64,000 bases of DNA from Aspidiotus rigidus (lineage: Eukaryota > Arthropoda > Insecta > Hemiptera > Diaspididae), in NCBI GenBank assembly GCA_035079385.1, contig JAVHKY010000012.1, positions 5,732,501 through 5,796,500 of the forward strand, in the 5' to 3' direction. Of this stretch, positions 11,501 through 23,200 are shown piece after piece. The translations under genes were made by a program, and so were the position numbers. The notes beneath the pieces are model-generated. The model ran no database searches. It saw nothing but the letters and a program-made list of their open reading frames with translations, and was not told the DNA's origin. The stretch's first letter is position 1, and each line of letters opens with the position of its first letter.

Positions 11501-12240
11501 TAGAGTCGAATGTGGGCTGTTTGCCCGCTGGGAGCGCTAGAATCGACAAAATTGAGAACGGGATGAGGATAATTTTGCCAATTGAATGTCGATTGAATGA
11601 TTTCAAAATAAGTTAAGCGGAGAAATTAAGAGGGCGAAATCTGTGGAGCGTGAAATTTCCTATAAGTCGCCTTCTCATGAGAATATTGATTTTGATCAAT
11701 TCAAGAAAAGCTTCTGCGCACCACCTAAAGCTGTGAACCTTGATTTTTTTCCTCAAGTACTCTGCTTCTACCAATTTCTGAATTAAGTTGTAGGATCCGC
11801 TTCCTAGGACCATTTGCCGGATCCGGTTCACAGTCCTGCGTATTGATTGTCCTGTCTTTGTTGCGCGCGATACTATCGCTGACGTCATTCAAACTGATCG
11901 CGATAGTTATTTCTCCTTTTCGTCAAGGATGCAAAACTGTAATCAGTCCAATTATAATCTTGTCATCCTACAATGAGATTAGGGCCGGCCTTCCATTCGG
12001 AGCTTTACGATGGGCAAAATTGAAAACTGGAACAAGGCAATTTCCCCATTAATTGAATGTTCATTGAGTAGTCTTGAAATAATTTAGGAACAAAACGATT
12101 TAGGAACAAAATTAAGAGCTTCAAGTAAGTCATCTTCTCTAATAAAATTTGATCACGTCGACCGGAAGAAACGTGTGTCACGTTTTCGAGCGCGATACTA
12201 GCGCTGTCTAGCCTGAATGCCTTCAATTTAGCCATGTTCA
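8561..12240 (+). repeat. Cluster of diverged repeat units with GCGCGATACTAGCGCTG core
   Basis: Several diverged copies of one repeat lie here. The core GCGCGATACTAGCGCTGACT or a close variant occurs at 9470, 9746, 11354, 11875 and 12190. Other shared blocks are TTCTCTCTCATTTTTCTTCAAGG (9813 and 11413 regions) and the CACCTTCTCATGA / AATATTGAT block (about 8750, 10430, 11670, 12125). Around 9266-9817 two units of 276 bp stand in tandem and are almost identical. The open frame at 8914-9219 ends in a segment that recurs near 10,935, so I treat it as repeat rather than gene. Confidence 0.65.
9266..9817 (+). repeat. Tandem duplication, 2 x 276 bp
   Basis: The block containing AGCTTTTATTATTGCTTC, AAAACGCGGCCATTGC and GCGCGATACTAGCGCTGACT occurs twice with a 276-bp offset (for example 9331 and 9607). 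A third, more diverged copy lies at about 11,090-11,400. Confidence 0.8.
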
Positions 12241-12369
12241 GTAATTAATCGAATCGACAGCTGTGAAAAAGGACCGAAAGAATCAACTTTTTGAGGCTAG
12301 GTTTTGATGAGTCGTTGTAGTACTCAAGTGTTTTGTTTTTTGAACTCATATGAAGACCTGTAATCATCA

Positions 12370-13210
12370 AACAAGAAGTCACTGAAAAGTTGGGAAGATA
12401 TGATCGTAGATACATGAAGAAGTGGTTCGAGGATGTGATCGTTGCCATCCCTCGCGCTTTCTCATTTATTTCGTTGGAAAAATGTCCTTGGAAAACATCT
12501 GCGTTTGACCATTGTGACGTCTTGAGAAAATGTTGTTCTTCGATCCTCTATGAAGAGGTCTTGAAGAAAGTTCGAGTTATGAATCTCTCAAAGGGAAGGA
12601 CTTGAAAAAATTTTGAGCTCCAGACTTCTAATAAGCTAGACTATGATGAAGTCTTAAGCTAAACGTAAGTGAGCATTTTAGGCGAATACTTCTCATATGA
12701 AGAGTAATTTTGACTCAGAGGACGTCCGTGTCTGACCTTCATAATGTCATCAATGGCTTTGACCTAATTTTCTATTTCAAAAGATTACGAGTCCCGAACC
12801 TTATTAGAGGAGCGGTTTTGAAAAAATTCGTAACTATGAATCTCTGTGGAGGGGCATCCAGGGGAAGGTTGAACTTTAAACCTTCAAGCTTGGCTATAAC
12901 TATGGAGTTATTGGCTGAATTTTTGAAACTTAGACTACAACTCACATAAACTAAGCCCATCTTCAAATTGAGAGTCTCTCCATCGCTATGAACTACAGGT
13001 TTAAGAGATTGTCGAGAAAAAAAGGGGATTGAGAAGTCGAGCAAAGAAAGTACGAGTAGGAGAGTGTGACATCATCAGGAGATGATCTTTGGTTCTAATC
13101 TTCATAGAAGAGGGCTTCACAAAAAGCGAAGCGTCATCTCGAGAAAAATTATGATAGGTACATAGGGGAAGAGAGCTTTCTAGACCTTCAAAAATTTCAA
13201 CTACGTAGAA
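12370..13210 (+). repeat. Old degenerate repeat related to the 45-bp family
   Basis: Phrases such as GGACTTGAAAAAATTTTGAG, GAACCTTATTAGAGGAG and GTGACATCATC recur here, as in 1-769. No coding sequence is recognised. The stretch looks like a decayed copy of the repeat family seen in fresher form at 20.7-24.7 kb. Confidence 0.45.
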
Positions 13211-14126
13211 GAAGAAGAGAAGCAATTTGTGGAAGATGATTGAAAACAGGAAAGATGGCGGGTTCTTCTTCTTATCATTACGTTTGAACTCAATCTTTAT
13301 TCATTTTTCTGTTCATTTTTATTTATGCCATCCCTACTTCTTTAATTCTCCCTCTCCCCTCAAGCCGACCCGTATAAACCTTTGTGAAACTGATGGCTCG
13401 TCTAGCTAAAAAATATCTCGATCCTGGATTCTAAGATGTGAGACGTTGCGAAGACTCTTATTCATTTTCTCGCCGCTGATCCTTCTAACACGAGTAATGA
13501 TAAACTCGTTTAAATTATATCAACGTTGATGAAATTCGTAATTGTCTACGTTATTTTAATTTGAACTTTATCAATTAATATTTATATGCCAACGCGTCGT
13601 CAATTTTATAAAATCTCGTTCGCGATGGCAAAAATATACTCCGTGTCGTAATAATTTTACAGTCGCACCAAGCGCGACGTGGAGAGATATGAAGTGTTGT
13701 GGCTGAACGTCGAGCGTCACCGTCGTCGTCGTCGTCTACTTTTCGTATAATATAAGAATTTTGTGATAGCAACCCCAGCGAGATTAAATTACAGAAAGAT
13801 GATGAAAATAAATCTTTTCGTTTTAATCTTCGAATTTCGCGGCGAATACTCGTCGTACACAATCCGACGAACCGCGTTTCCTCAAAAACGCCAACGCGAA
13901 TCGTGTTTGGTTCGGAGAGGAACGGTGGAATCTTAAAAACTTAGATGAGTATCTAATGTGGACGGAAAATTTGCATTTGATTCGAAAGAGAGTTTTTGTT
14001 CACGCTGTCATTGTATTATTTTAATAATTATTATTTATCATTTCTTTGGACGACCCTTTTACGCGCGTTATTGTTGTTTTGTAATTAAGATGTATACTGA
14101 TGAACGTCATTTTTGTCTGTTTACAG
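13211..14126. other. Intronic sequence upstream of the first visible UBL3 exon
   Basis: This stretch looks less repetitive than its surroundings. It contains a short CGTCGT microsatellite near 13,720-13,736 and ends in a good polypyrimidine/acceptor (TTTGTCTGTTTACAG). I searched for a short coding exon ending in a donor that could encode the UBL3 N-terminus and found none that I can support. Confidence 0.4.
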
Positions 14127-14235
14127 ATTAATTTGCGATTGATATTGGTTAGTGGTAAAACGAAAGAGTTTCTATTCAGTGCAAGTAGCTCAGCCGGGGA
14201 AATTGCACAATATGTATTCGATAATTGGCCAGAAG
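14127..14235 (+). CDS. UBL3: UBL3 exon (N-terminal half of the ubiquitin fold)
   Basis: The exon encodes INLRL..SGKTKEFLFS through IAQYVFDNWPE. It is bounded by TTTACAG acceptor and GTGAGT donor, and ends in phase 1. The residues are close to word-for-word identical to animal UBL3 proteins. Confidence 0.93.
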
Positions 14236-17200
14236 GTGAGTCGCGTAGCACGAATCCGTTCGTAATTTATTCTCGCTGCCTGTCATCTTTCATGTATTGA
14301 TTTTGTGTTTTTACCCATCCATTGTCGACTTACGAATATACTTTGTGTGTGCGTACGTAATTAATTGATTTTGTCGAGTGTGAATAGTTGAAGCGTTCTA
14401 GGTGGAAAGAAGGGACTTCTATATCGGTCGGATAGGTCAAATTCCAGTCAAGCATAACCTCAAGAAGTATTAAAATACTCCGTCCCAGCTGTAGAACAGG
14501 AAATCGACGTGCACGTGTCTTAATTTTCAAAATTCGGTGAACACAACAGCTGCTTTATTTACGGGTAGTGTATAGACAAATAAAAGGATGAAAAAACTTT
14601 GCTGGAGCAAACGTTTTTTTGCTGAAAATTGTTCAAGATGTGGCCCTGAACGACGTACAAAAATCCCACGTTTTCCCATTGGCGCTTCTTTTTTTATGAG
14701 GGTTCGAACCGCCCAAAAATTAGTTTTTCGCCTATATCGCATGAAATTGAAATTTTATTTAAAAATGTTTCAAACAAAAGTTCTTCCTCGTTAAATTTCC
14801 TACCAAGTAACATATTCAACTTTCAGCCTATACCAATTAGTGCCTTTGCAAAGGCCGTTCAAAAGAGTCCCAAAATCAGTTTTTCCATATATCACACGAA
14901 ATTGAAATTTTATTTTAAAATGTTTCAAACAAAAGTTGTTCCTCGTTAAATTTGCTATAGGTACAATGAGCTATTCAGCCTTCACGAGGTTCTTTTTTAT
15001 TAGGGGTTTAACCCCTCCCCCCCCCCCAAGATTTAGTATTTTGCTTATATCTTGTCTAATTGTAATTTTATCAAAAAATGTTTCAAACAAAAGTTGTTCC
15101 TCGTTAAATTTCCTACCAAATAACGTATTCGAGGTTCAGCCTAGGTTAATTAGTGTCTTGGCAAAACCTTAAAATGACCGTTCAAAAGAGGACAAAAATC
15201 AGTTTTTCCAGGCATCTCCCAAAATTGAAATTTTATGAAAAGATGTTTCAAACAAAAGTTGTTCCTCGTTAAATTTCCTACCGAATAACATATTCAACTT
15301 TCAGCCTATACTAATTAATGCCTTTGCAAAGGCCGTTCAAAAGAGTCCCAAAATCAGTTTTTCGCCTATATCGCATGAAATTGAAATTTAATTTTAAAAT
15401 GTTTCAAACAAAAGTTGTTCCTCGTTAAATTTCCTACCAAATAACATATTCAACTTTCAGCCTATACCAATTAGTGCCTTTGCAAAGGACGTTCAAAAGA
15501 GTCCCAAAATCAGTTTTTCGCCTATATCGCATGAAATTGAAATTTAATTTTAAAATGTTTCAAACAAAAGTTGTTCCTCGTTAAATTTCCTACCAAATAA
15601 CATATTCAACTTTCAGCCTATACCAATTAGTGCCTTTGGAACGGCCGTTCAAAAGAGTCCCAAAATCAGTTTTTCCATATATCTCACGAAATGGAAATTT
15701 TATTTTAAAATGTTTCAAACAAAAGTTGTTCCTCGTTTAATTTCCTACTAAATAATATATTCAATTTTCACCCTATACCAATTAGTGCCTTTGCAACGGC
15801 CGTTCAAAAGAGTCCCAAAATCAGTTTTTCCATACATCTCACGAAATTGAAATTTTATTTTAAAATGTTTCAAACAAAAGTTGTTCCTCTTTAAATTTAC
15901 TATAGGTACAATGAGCTATTCAGCCTTCACGAGGTTCTTTTTTATTAGGGGTTTAACCCCTCCCCCCCCCCCAAGATTTAGTATTTTGCTTATATCTTGT
16001 CTAATTGTAATTTTATCAAAAAATGTTTCAAACAAAAGTTGTTCCTCGTTAAATTTCCTACCAAATAACGTATTCGAGGTTCAGCCTAGGTTAATTAGTG
16101 TCTTGGCAAAACCTTAAAATGACCGTTCAAAAGAGGACCAAAATCAGTTTTTCCAGGCATCTCCCAAAATTGAAATTTTATTATAAGATGTTTCAAACAA
16201 AAGTTGTTCCTCGTTAAATTTCCTACCGAATAACATATTCAACTTTCAGCCTATACTAATTAATGCCTTTGCAAAGGCCGTTCAAAAGAGTCCCAAAATC
16301 AGTTTTTCGCCTATATCGCATGAAATTGAAATTTAATTTTAAAATGTTTCAAACAAAAGTTGTTCCTCGTTAAATTTCCTACCAAATAACATATTCAACT
16401 TTCAGCCTATACCAATTAGTGCCTTTGCAAAGGACGTTCAAAAGAGTCCCAAAATCAGTATTTCGCCTATATCGCATGAAATTGAAATTTTATTTTAAAA
16501 TGTTTCAAACAAAAGTTGTTCCTCGTTAAATTTCCTACCAAATAACATATTCAACTTTCAGCCTATACCAATTAGTGCCTTTGGAACGGCCGTTCAAAAG
16601 AGTCCCAAAATCAGTTTTTCCATATATCTCACGAAATGGAAATTTTATTTTAAAATGTTTCAAACAAAAGTTGTTCCTCGTTTAATTTCCTACTAAATAA
16701 TATATTCAATTTTCACCCTATACCAATTAGTGCCTTTGCAACGGCCGTTCAAAAGAGTCCCAAAATCAGTTTTTCCATACATCTCACGAAATTGAAATTT
16801 TATTTTAAAATGTTTCAAACAAAAGTTGTTCCTCGTTAAATTTGCTATAGGTACAATGAGCTATTCAGCCTTCACGAGGTTCTTTTTTATTAGGGGTTTA
16901 ACCCCTCCCCCCCCCAAGATTTAGTATTTTGCTTATATCTTGTCTAATTGTAATTTTATCAAAAAATGTTTCAAACAAAAGTGGTTCCTCGTTAAATTTC
17001 CTACCAAATAACGTATTCGAGGTTCAGCCTAGGTTAATTAGTGTCTTGGCAAAACCTTAAAATGACCGTTCAAAAGAGGACAAAAATCAGTTTTTCCAGG
17101 CATCTCCCAAAATTGAAATTTTATGAAAAGATGTTTCAAACAAAAGTTGTTCCTCGTTAAATTTCCTACCGAATAACATATTCAACTTTCAGCCTATACT

Positions 17201-20200
17201 AATTAATGCCTTTGCAAAAGCCGTTCAAAAGAGTCCCAAAATCAGTTTTTCGCCTATATCGCATGAAATTGAAATTTAATTTTAAAATGTTTCAAACAAA
17301 AGTTATTCCTCGTTAAATTTCCTACCAAATAACATATTCAACTTTCAGCCTATACCAATTAGTGCCTTTGCAAAGGACGTTCAAAAGAGTCCCAAAATCA
17401 GTTTTTCGCCTATATCGCATGAAATTGAAATTTAATTTTAAAATGTTTCAAACAAAAGTTGTTCCTCGTTAAATTTCCTACCAAATAACATATTCAACTT
17501 TCAGCCTATACCAATTAGTGCCTTTGCAAAGGACGTTCAAAAGAGTCCCAAAATCAGTTTTTCGCCTATATCACATGAAATTGAAATTTTATTTTAAAAT
17601 GTTTCAAACAAAAGTTGTTCCTCGTTAAATTTCTTACCAAATAACATATTCAACTTTCAGCCTATACCAATTAGTGCCTTTGCAAAGGACGTTCAAAAGA
17701 GTCCCAAAATCAGTTTTTGCATATATCTCACGAAATTGAAATTTTATTTTAAAATGTTTCAAACAAAAGTTGTTCCTCTTTAAATTTACTATAGGTACAA
17801 TGAGCTATTCAGCCTTCACGAGGTTCTTTTTTATTAGGGGTTTAACCCCTCCCCCCCCCCAAGATTTAGTATTTTGCTTATATCTTGTCTAATTGTAATT
17901 TTATCAAAAAATGTTTCAAACAAAAGTTGTTCCTCGTTAAATTTCCTACCAAATAACGTATTCGAGGTTCAGCCTAGGTTAATTAGTGTCTTGGCAAAAC
18001 CTTAAAATGACCGTTCAAAAGAGGACCAAAATCAGTTTTTCCAGGCATCTCCCAAAATTGAAATTTTATGAAAAGATGTTTCAAACAAAAGTTGTTCCTC
18101 GTTAAATTTCCTACCGAATAACATATTCAACTTTCAGCCTATACTAATTAATGCCTTTGCAAAGGCCGTTCAAAAGAGTCCCAAAATCAGTTTTTCCATA
18201 TATCTCACAAAATTGAAATTTTATTCAAAAATGTTTCAAACAAAAGTTGTTCCTTGTTAAATTTGCTTTAGGTACAATGAGCTATTCAGCTTTCACGAGG
18301 TTTCTTTTGTAATAATGGCGGTACTCGTATTAGGCATATCATAAACTAGGTTTTTTTTGAATAGCAAATCGGAAATTCAAGTACAATGGGGCGACAATGT
18401 ATGCGAATCACTCCGATCTCCAGACTGAAACAGCGACAGACACTCCCTAGCTTCCCCTCTTCTCACTTCCGGCTATTTCGCTCTTTGCGCTGAACCATCC
18501 GGAGACGCTCCTTCGCTTCCGTCCTTCTCTTATTCCAGCTTATTTGGTCTCCACGCTGAAACAGCGGGAGACACACCACAGCTTCCCTTCTTCACAGTTC
18601 CGGCTATTTCGGTCTCCGCGCTGATTCTGGGGGAAACGCTCCTTCGCTTCCCTCCTTCTCTTATTCCAACTTTCCCAATCTCCGCGCTGAATCAATGGAT
18701 GACGCATCCTCTCGGCTTCTCTTCCAACCACTTCTCTCCGGCTCATCCTTGTTCTCACCGACAATCATACTTCCTCACATACATTACATTGCTCTACTTT
18801 TTATTCGGAAGACGTTCCTGATACAAGAACTGCCCTTCGCACAGCCGCGACAAACCAGGCGGAGGCACTAGGAAACCATGGCCAAGGATTCGTAGTACGA
18901 AGAAGTGTGTCAGCAATCGTTGCCTCTGTCGGAAGAACGACGTATTGTGCAACAGCAAATGCCATGGAAGCACCTCATATTGCAATAAGTAGGCTCAACG
19001 TTACCACTGCTCGATACCTAGACGACTGCTCAGCACGAACTTTTAATACTTCTTTTTTTTATTATTATTGCACGCTACATCCAAATGATTAATGATATGC
19101 CTAAAATACGAAAACCATTTTCATGAAATGCCACGACATACCACGAACTGCCTAGACAGTTCGTGTAATAGATTAAACTTTTAATGATAAGCCTAAAATC
19201 ATTCGTTTTTTCATGAAATGATTCATTTTCACGATCCTCCTCTCCTTTACGGGCTACCTGAAATTCGTAAGGAAGGTGTACCTATGCAACAGGTAGTCTC
19301 ATTTGTCTCCTTTCTGACCTACTCCCTTGTAAAATTTCTCGGTCGCTAGTTTAAATCTCGAGTGGAGTTCGAGTCTCCCCATTCAGTTTTGAATTCGTGT
19401 TCCCTCGCCAACAATCTGAAGGATGTTTCCCTCCCTCTGCGTTCAACTTTATGTTCCTTCGATGTTGTGGGGCTATTCCCCCAACATCCCCAAGGCTGTT
19501 TCCTTGCAGCGGATGGGTGAGTTACTTGTTAAGGAAATGGGTAGATTCGTTGACCTATTGACGGTCTGTTGGTTCCCGAACTTTTGTAAATTTAATAGTA
19601 AATTTTACGAGTTCCCTGAAGAGGCGGAGATCCCTATTGGGTCTCCGCCGGGTTCTCTTATTTCGGAAGTGGGGGCCCGTTCTCTTCGGGCCAGGTGTTT
19701 GTGAGTCATGTACACTATTAGCACAGGTAGGTTTACGACGTATTGTGTGCGTGGGCCGGTCCTACAGAACTCCTTGGTGTGTTTCTTGCTTATCTAAACA
19801 GCCTTTACCCTTCCATAAAATTTACACTGGAAGTTGGTGGCTGCGCTATAAACTTTTTGGATTTGTCTGTTTCCGTCATTGACGGTGTCCATGAATATAC
19901 CTCGACCGATATTACCATCCACGGGTCGTCATTCGTACTTAATGCCCACAAAGTTGCTACTTTTAATAGCCTGATATATCGCTTGACGAATATCCTTTTG
20001 AATCAAGCCGCTTTCCATAAAGAATTAATAACTATAAAGCATCTGGCTGGAGTAAATCAGGTCAGGGTGGACATTGAGCTTATGGTTGATAGGAGGCTCA
20101 CTAGGAAACGCTTTGACTCCACGACCTCCCTCCCCCGGGATTTGCACCTCGATGGTAGGAAAGGGTGGTTTAAGCTCCTGTTTCTGGGGAAGTTCTCATC

Positions 20201-23200
20201 GCAGTTGGGCCGTATCCTCCGCCCCTTCGGCTCTCGGCCAGCCTTCTATAACCACACTACCGTGAAAAGTCTTTTCGTGAAATTAAAGGACCCTGTTCCA
20301 GTGTCCGAAATGGAAGGGGTTTATAGGGTGGATTGTGGAGATTGCTCTAGCGTCTACGTAGGGATGACCAGCCGTCAACTCCAAATTAGAGTTGACGAAC
20401 ACAAAAAAACGACGGCTTCCTTAACGAAGTTGAACGAGGAACGCAGGGAACCTGTTTTATGAGTCGAATGGGTATTGGTATTGAGATTTTAAGGAAGCCT
20501 AGGCCTAGATGAAGCTAGTATAAAGAACGCCTAGACCTACTATAAGCCTAGTATAATATAGTTTGAAGTCCCCCTCGTATCATAATATATAGTTCGAGAA
20601 TAGAAATTTTAACAAGGAACCTGTTTTATGGGGGGGCTTTTTGAGAAATTTGCCGTGCGCTGTCCGCCGTCCAGAAAAAAACTTGGAAAAATTTCGACTC
20701 TCGAGCCATATATCATAGGAGAGGGACTTGGAGAAATTTCGACTCTCGAGCTATATATGATGAGAGGGGGACTTGGAGAAATTTCGATTCTCGAGCCATA
20801 TATGATAGGGGGGGGGGGACTTGGAAAAATTTCTACTCTCGAGCCATATATGATGGGGGGGGGGCTTGGAGAAATTTTGACTCTCGAGCTATATATGATA
20901 GGAAGGGGACTTGGAAAAATTTCGACTCTCGAGCTATATATGATAGGAGGGGGACTTGGAGAAATTTCGACTCTCGAGCTATATATGATAGGAAGGGGAC
21001 TTGGAAAAATTTCGACTCTCGAGCTATATATGATAGGAGGGGGACTTGGAGAAATTTCGACTCTCGAGCTATATATGATGAGAGGGGGACTTGGAGAAAT
21101 TTCGATTCTCGAGCCATATATGATAGGGGGGGGGGCTTGGAGAAATTTCGACTCTCGAGTTATATATGTAAACTGTGAAACCCAATAATCGCAGAATCAT
21201 CGACTCGAGAGCACACGAGATTATTATTATGCTTAGCAATCTATATTATCTGTACTATACCGTAGTACATACGGTACAATGATCATTAAATTGTAAAGCA
21301 ACAGCGAATAAACATCTCTTGAAGATAAACCGAACTACGAAGATTATATCAGAAGTGGGATAAGCCGCGCCTAACTCAACGCCATCTTGCGCGATCTCAG
21401 CAAACAGAGATGTTGTCGCCACCAAGAAAACTTTTTTTTTCTCCTCGCGATTCTGAATGCGATACCACTTCCCAAGAAACAAAGTTCGTTGAAACCAATC
21501 CAGAGCAGCCAATGGTGAAGATAACATACGCGTTTGATATTTGGCGAAATTGAAACCGCTCTACCGATGAGATAACTGAAACTCGATCCATTGAACCTTC
21601 TAACGACTAGTTGAAGGAATTCAAACGCCAGAAACAGAAACGACTACAAATTCCAATTCAATGTCGTTTATCAAAGGAACAACCAACGTCGAATAAACCC
21701 AGTACAACCACGCGATCGAAGGAGAACGACGACAACCAACAATGCGCGAAGCCAGCCAGACGAAACTCACGACGGATTGCGAACGATAAGTGTAATGCCA
21801 ACCTGTAGCGCCAACCCGGCTATGGCGGCCAAGGACCTTATTCCGCCATTTGACCCCAAAGATACAACTGTGGAACAACAGTCAACAGAGCAAATACCAA
21901 GATGAAATATAGCAGCTGTGTTTACTACAAGCAAACCAAAAATGTTTCTGGTTCACCTTATCTCAAAAGAGAGATCTGTCGTGTGAACCCCTGCCATGAA
22001 TGCTTCTGGTTCACCTTATCTCAGGAAACGAGATCTGTCGTGTGAACCCCTGCCATAATGTTTCTGGTTCACCTTATCTCCAGAAAAGAGATCTGTCGTG
22101 TGAACCCCTGCCATGAATAACTCTAGTTCACCTTATCTCAAAAGAAAGAGATCTGTCGTGTGAACTCTCAGCCAAACCATTTCTAGTTCACCTTATCTCA
22201 GAAAAAGAGATCTGTCGTGTGAACTCTCAGCCAAACCATTTCTAGTTCACCTTATCTCAGAAAAAGAGATCTGTCGTGTGAACTCTCAGCCAAACCATTT
22301 CTAGTTCACCTTATCTCAGAAAAAGAGATCTGTCGTGTGAACTCTCAGCCAAAACATTTCTAGTTCACCTTATCTCAGAAAAAGAGATCTGTCGTGTGAA
22401 CTCTCAGCCAAAACATTTCTAGTTCACCTTATCTCAAGAAAAGAGATCTGTCGTGTGAACTCTCAGCCAAAACATTTCTAGTTCACCTTATCTCAGAAAA
22501 AGAGATCTGTCGTGTGAACTCTCAGCCAAAACATTTCTAGTTCACCTTATCTCAGAAAAAGAGATCTGTCGTGTGAACTCTCAGCCAAACCATTTCTAGT
22601 TCACCTTATCTCAGAAAAAGAGATCTGTCGTGTGAACTCTCAGCCAAAACATTTCTAGTTCACCTTATCTCAAGAAAAGAGATCTGTCGTGTGAACTCTC
22701 AGCCAAAACATTTCTAGTTCACCTTATCTCAGAAAAAGAGATCTGTCGTGTGAACTCTCAGCCAAACCATTTCTAGTTCACCTTATCTCAGAAAAAGAGA
22801 TCTGTCGTGTGAACTCTCAGCCAAAACATTTCTAGTTCACCTTATCTCAAGAAAAGAGATCTGTCGTGTGAACTCTCAGCCAAAACATTTCTAGTTCACC
22901 TTATCTCAGAAAAAGAGATCTGTCGTGTGAACTCTCAGCCAAAACATTTCTAGTTCACCTTATCTCAGAAAAGAGATCTGTCGTGTGAACTCTCAGCCAA
23001 AACATTTCTAGTTCATCTTATCTCAGGAAAAGAGATCTGTCGTGTGAACTTCAGCCACAAATCACATGTAGTGAGTTTTGTGCTCTTATGTTTTGTTTTC
23101 TGTTTCAGCACTAACTTTTCCGATTCATTTTATCAGCTCGACCGCGCGTATTTACAATTATACCAACGCCGTAATGATATATCCGCCGGCTTAATTTTCG

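Noticed and set aside
14690..14720. GGTTCGAACC resembling a tRNA B box
   Set aside because: No acceptor stem, A box or cloverleaf can be drawn around it; it sits at the edge of the satellite array.
20628..21188. 186-codon open frame with repeating LGEISTLELYMIGG-like peptide
   Set aside because: It is a by-product of a 45-bp tandem repeat, is open on both strands, and has no exon signals.
21940..23060. Regularly spaced, hairpin-forming 60-bp repeats that look like a CRISPR array
   Set aside because: The spacers between palindromic parts are themselves repeated, there are no cas genes, and the setting is an intron of an animal gene inside an LTR element.
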